A stretch of 64,000 nucleotides of DNA from Panaeolus papilionaceus (Eukaryota > Basidiomycota > Agaricomycetes > Agaricales). The notes beneath the pieces are model-generated. The model saw nothing but the letters and a program-made list of their open reading frames with translations. It made no database searches and was not told where the DNA came from. Shown here in pieces: positions 63,323 through 64,000 of the stretch. The position numbers and the translations under genes were made by a program. Within the stretch, counting starts at the first letter, position 1; every line of letters begins with the position of its first letter. The stretch is from contig JADNRZ010000019.1 in assembly GCA_015501605.1 (NCBI GenBank), positions 434,001 through 498,000 of the forward strand, written 5' to 3'.

Positions 63323-64000
63323 GGGTCTGTTCGGCAACCACATCTGGTTTGGGATTCTGGTTTTGATCGCAGTTTTTACGCTTGGTCATACATCCCTTTT
63401 CGTTACACATCAAAATACGACTCATTGTGCACTCTTTGTGCTCTATTCATTCATTTATTCTTTCCACACACTCATTTATGGCACAATAAGAAGCCAATGC
63501 AAAATGGCTTGGGGCAGATGAGAAGTTATTGCTTAGTGAGCTGTTGGAATACTTGCCAGCAGCCAGGGAAGGGGGAAACTTCACCACTCCTATATGGAAT
63601 GCAGTAGCAGTTGAAGTTGAGGCTATTAGAAAGGAGGGATTGAAAAAAACAGGAGAAAGATGCAAGGCTAAATGGAACCAGGCGAGTTTGTTATCCCTAT
63701 TACCAATTTTAATACCCAAAATTATTCTTTCAGCATAGATCATGGCAATAATACCTGCAACCTGAATTATATAAGTGGAGAGTGCAAAAATGAGGTCTCT
63801 GTTGGGTATATCATCAATATTAGGGTCGTTTTCCATGGTAGTACATTTATAGTGGTGAATAATGAAGAAGTAGATGAGGAATGAAGCACAAATGACAAGA
63901 GATATCGACATTAGGGGCGCTATTTACAAATAAGGTAGGTAGTCCGTCCCATCAATATCACCATCAAAACCAGAATCTCAAACCAGATGTGGTTGCCGAA
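63323..64000. mobile_element. PIF/Harbinger-like DNA element (right end beyond window)
   Basis: 63330-63369 and 63961-64000 are inverted repeats matching at 38 of 40 positions. The left terminus begins GGGTCTGTTCGGC right after TTA, the target-site preference of PIF/Harbinger elements. The right arm would need about 7 more bases plus the duplicated TTA/TAA, which fall outside the window. The total length would be about 685 bp, too short for a DDE transposase. It contains a Myb/SANT-like segment, the second protein that Harbinger elements encode. It is thus a non-autonomous derivative. Confidence 0.7.
63488..63681 (+). pseudogene. Myb/SANT-like domain fragment inside the Harbinger-like element
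   Basis: The frame KWLGADEKLLLSELLEYL, then GGNFTTPIWNAVAVEV, then GERCKAKWN matches the helix pattern and Trp spacing of Myb/SANT-like DNA-binding domains of transposon-linked proteins. A stop codon lies just upstream (63485-63487) and no start codon is in frame. The sequence after KWNQ loses similarity. Family members normally have a longer C-terminal part, so this is a truncated copy or an exon of a mostly deleted gene. Confidence 0.55.

Noticed and set aside
63447..63911. 154-codon minus frame across the transposable element
   Set aside because: It is antisense to the Myb/SANT-like segment and crosses the element interior without a domain.

Overview
This window is nuclear DNA of a filamentous fungus, most likely a mushroom-forming basidiomycete (Agaricomycetes). 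The evidence is many 52-69 nt introns with GT(A/G)NGN donors and CTNAC-type branch sites, a tandem F-box/LRR-like family, AIG1-like P-loop GTPase genes, secreted GH11 xylanases typical of plant-cell-wall degraders, and a two-finger GATA iron regulator of the Urbs1/SreA type. All gene models were spliced by eye from reading frame, splice sites and phase.

Layout. 0.5-4.7 kb (-): an Urbs1/SreA-type regulator with two GATA fingers flanking the diagnostic Cys-rich motif. Two very long introns (1185 and 782 nt) each interrupt a finger at the same codon. 4.7-18.8 kb: a gene desert rich in GATA motifs, holding a dead molybdopterin-synthase small-subunit copy (about 16.8 kb). 18.8-22.4 kb (+): an LRR/F-box-like gene and a six-exon P-loop GTPase. 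24.0-24.6 kb: a probable histone H2A.Z relic. 25.3-27.3 kb (+): an F-box/LRR protein. 27.5-35.3 kb (-): a tandem array of six related three-exon F-box-like units, of which four are intact, one is a pseudogene and one lacks its middle exon. 35.9-36.5 kb (+): ribosomal protein eL37, with an ATG-only first coding exon and a 7-nt microexon. 37.3 kb: an F-box relic. 38.3-41.1 kb: two GH11 xylanase genes in a head-to-head 794-bp inverted repeat, encoding identical proteins. 41.4-43.8 kb (-): a large F-box protein. 43.8-52.3 kb: a second long stretch without a convincing gene. 52.3-54.6 kb (-): a second, unrelated GATA-type factor. 55.5-60.7 kb (-): a tentative low-complexity gene. 63.0-63.3 kb (-): an intact molybdopterin synthase sulfur carrier. 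63.3 kb to the window end: a PIF/Harbinger-like element with a Myb/SANT-like coding segment.

Functional picture. The most coherent signal is around the iron regulator. The exact nonamer ATCTGATAA, which fits the ATCWGATAA site of SreA/Urbs1-class repressors, occurs six times in the first 17.3 kb and was not found elsewhere. Two copies lie in a 22-bp direct repeat inside the regulator's own finger-2 intron. About 0.5 occurrences would be expected in 64 kb. This suggests autoregulation, possibly coupled to splicing, because retaining that intron gives an immediate stop codon in finger 2. The xylanase pair shows localised synonymous divergence, which points to partial gene conversion. The F-box array shows ongoing birth and death of genes.
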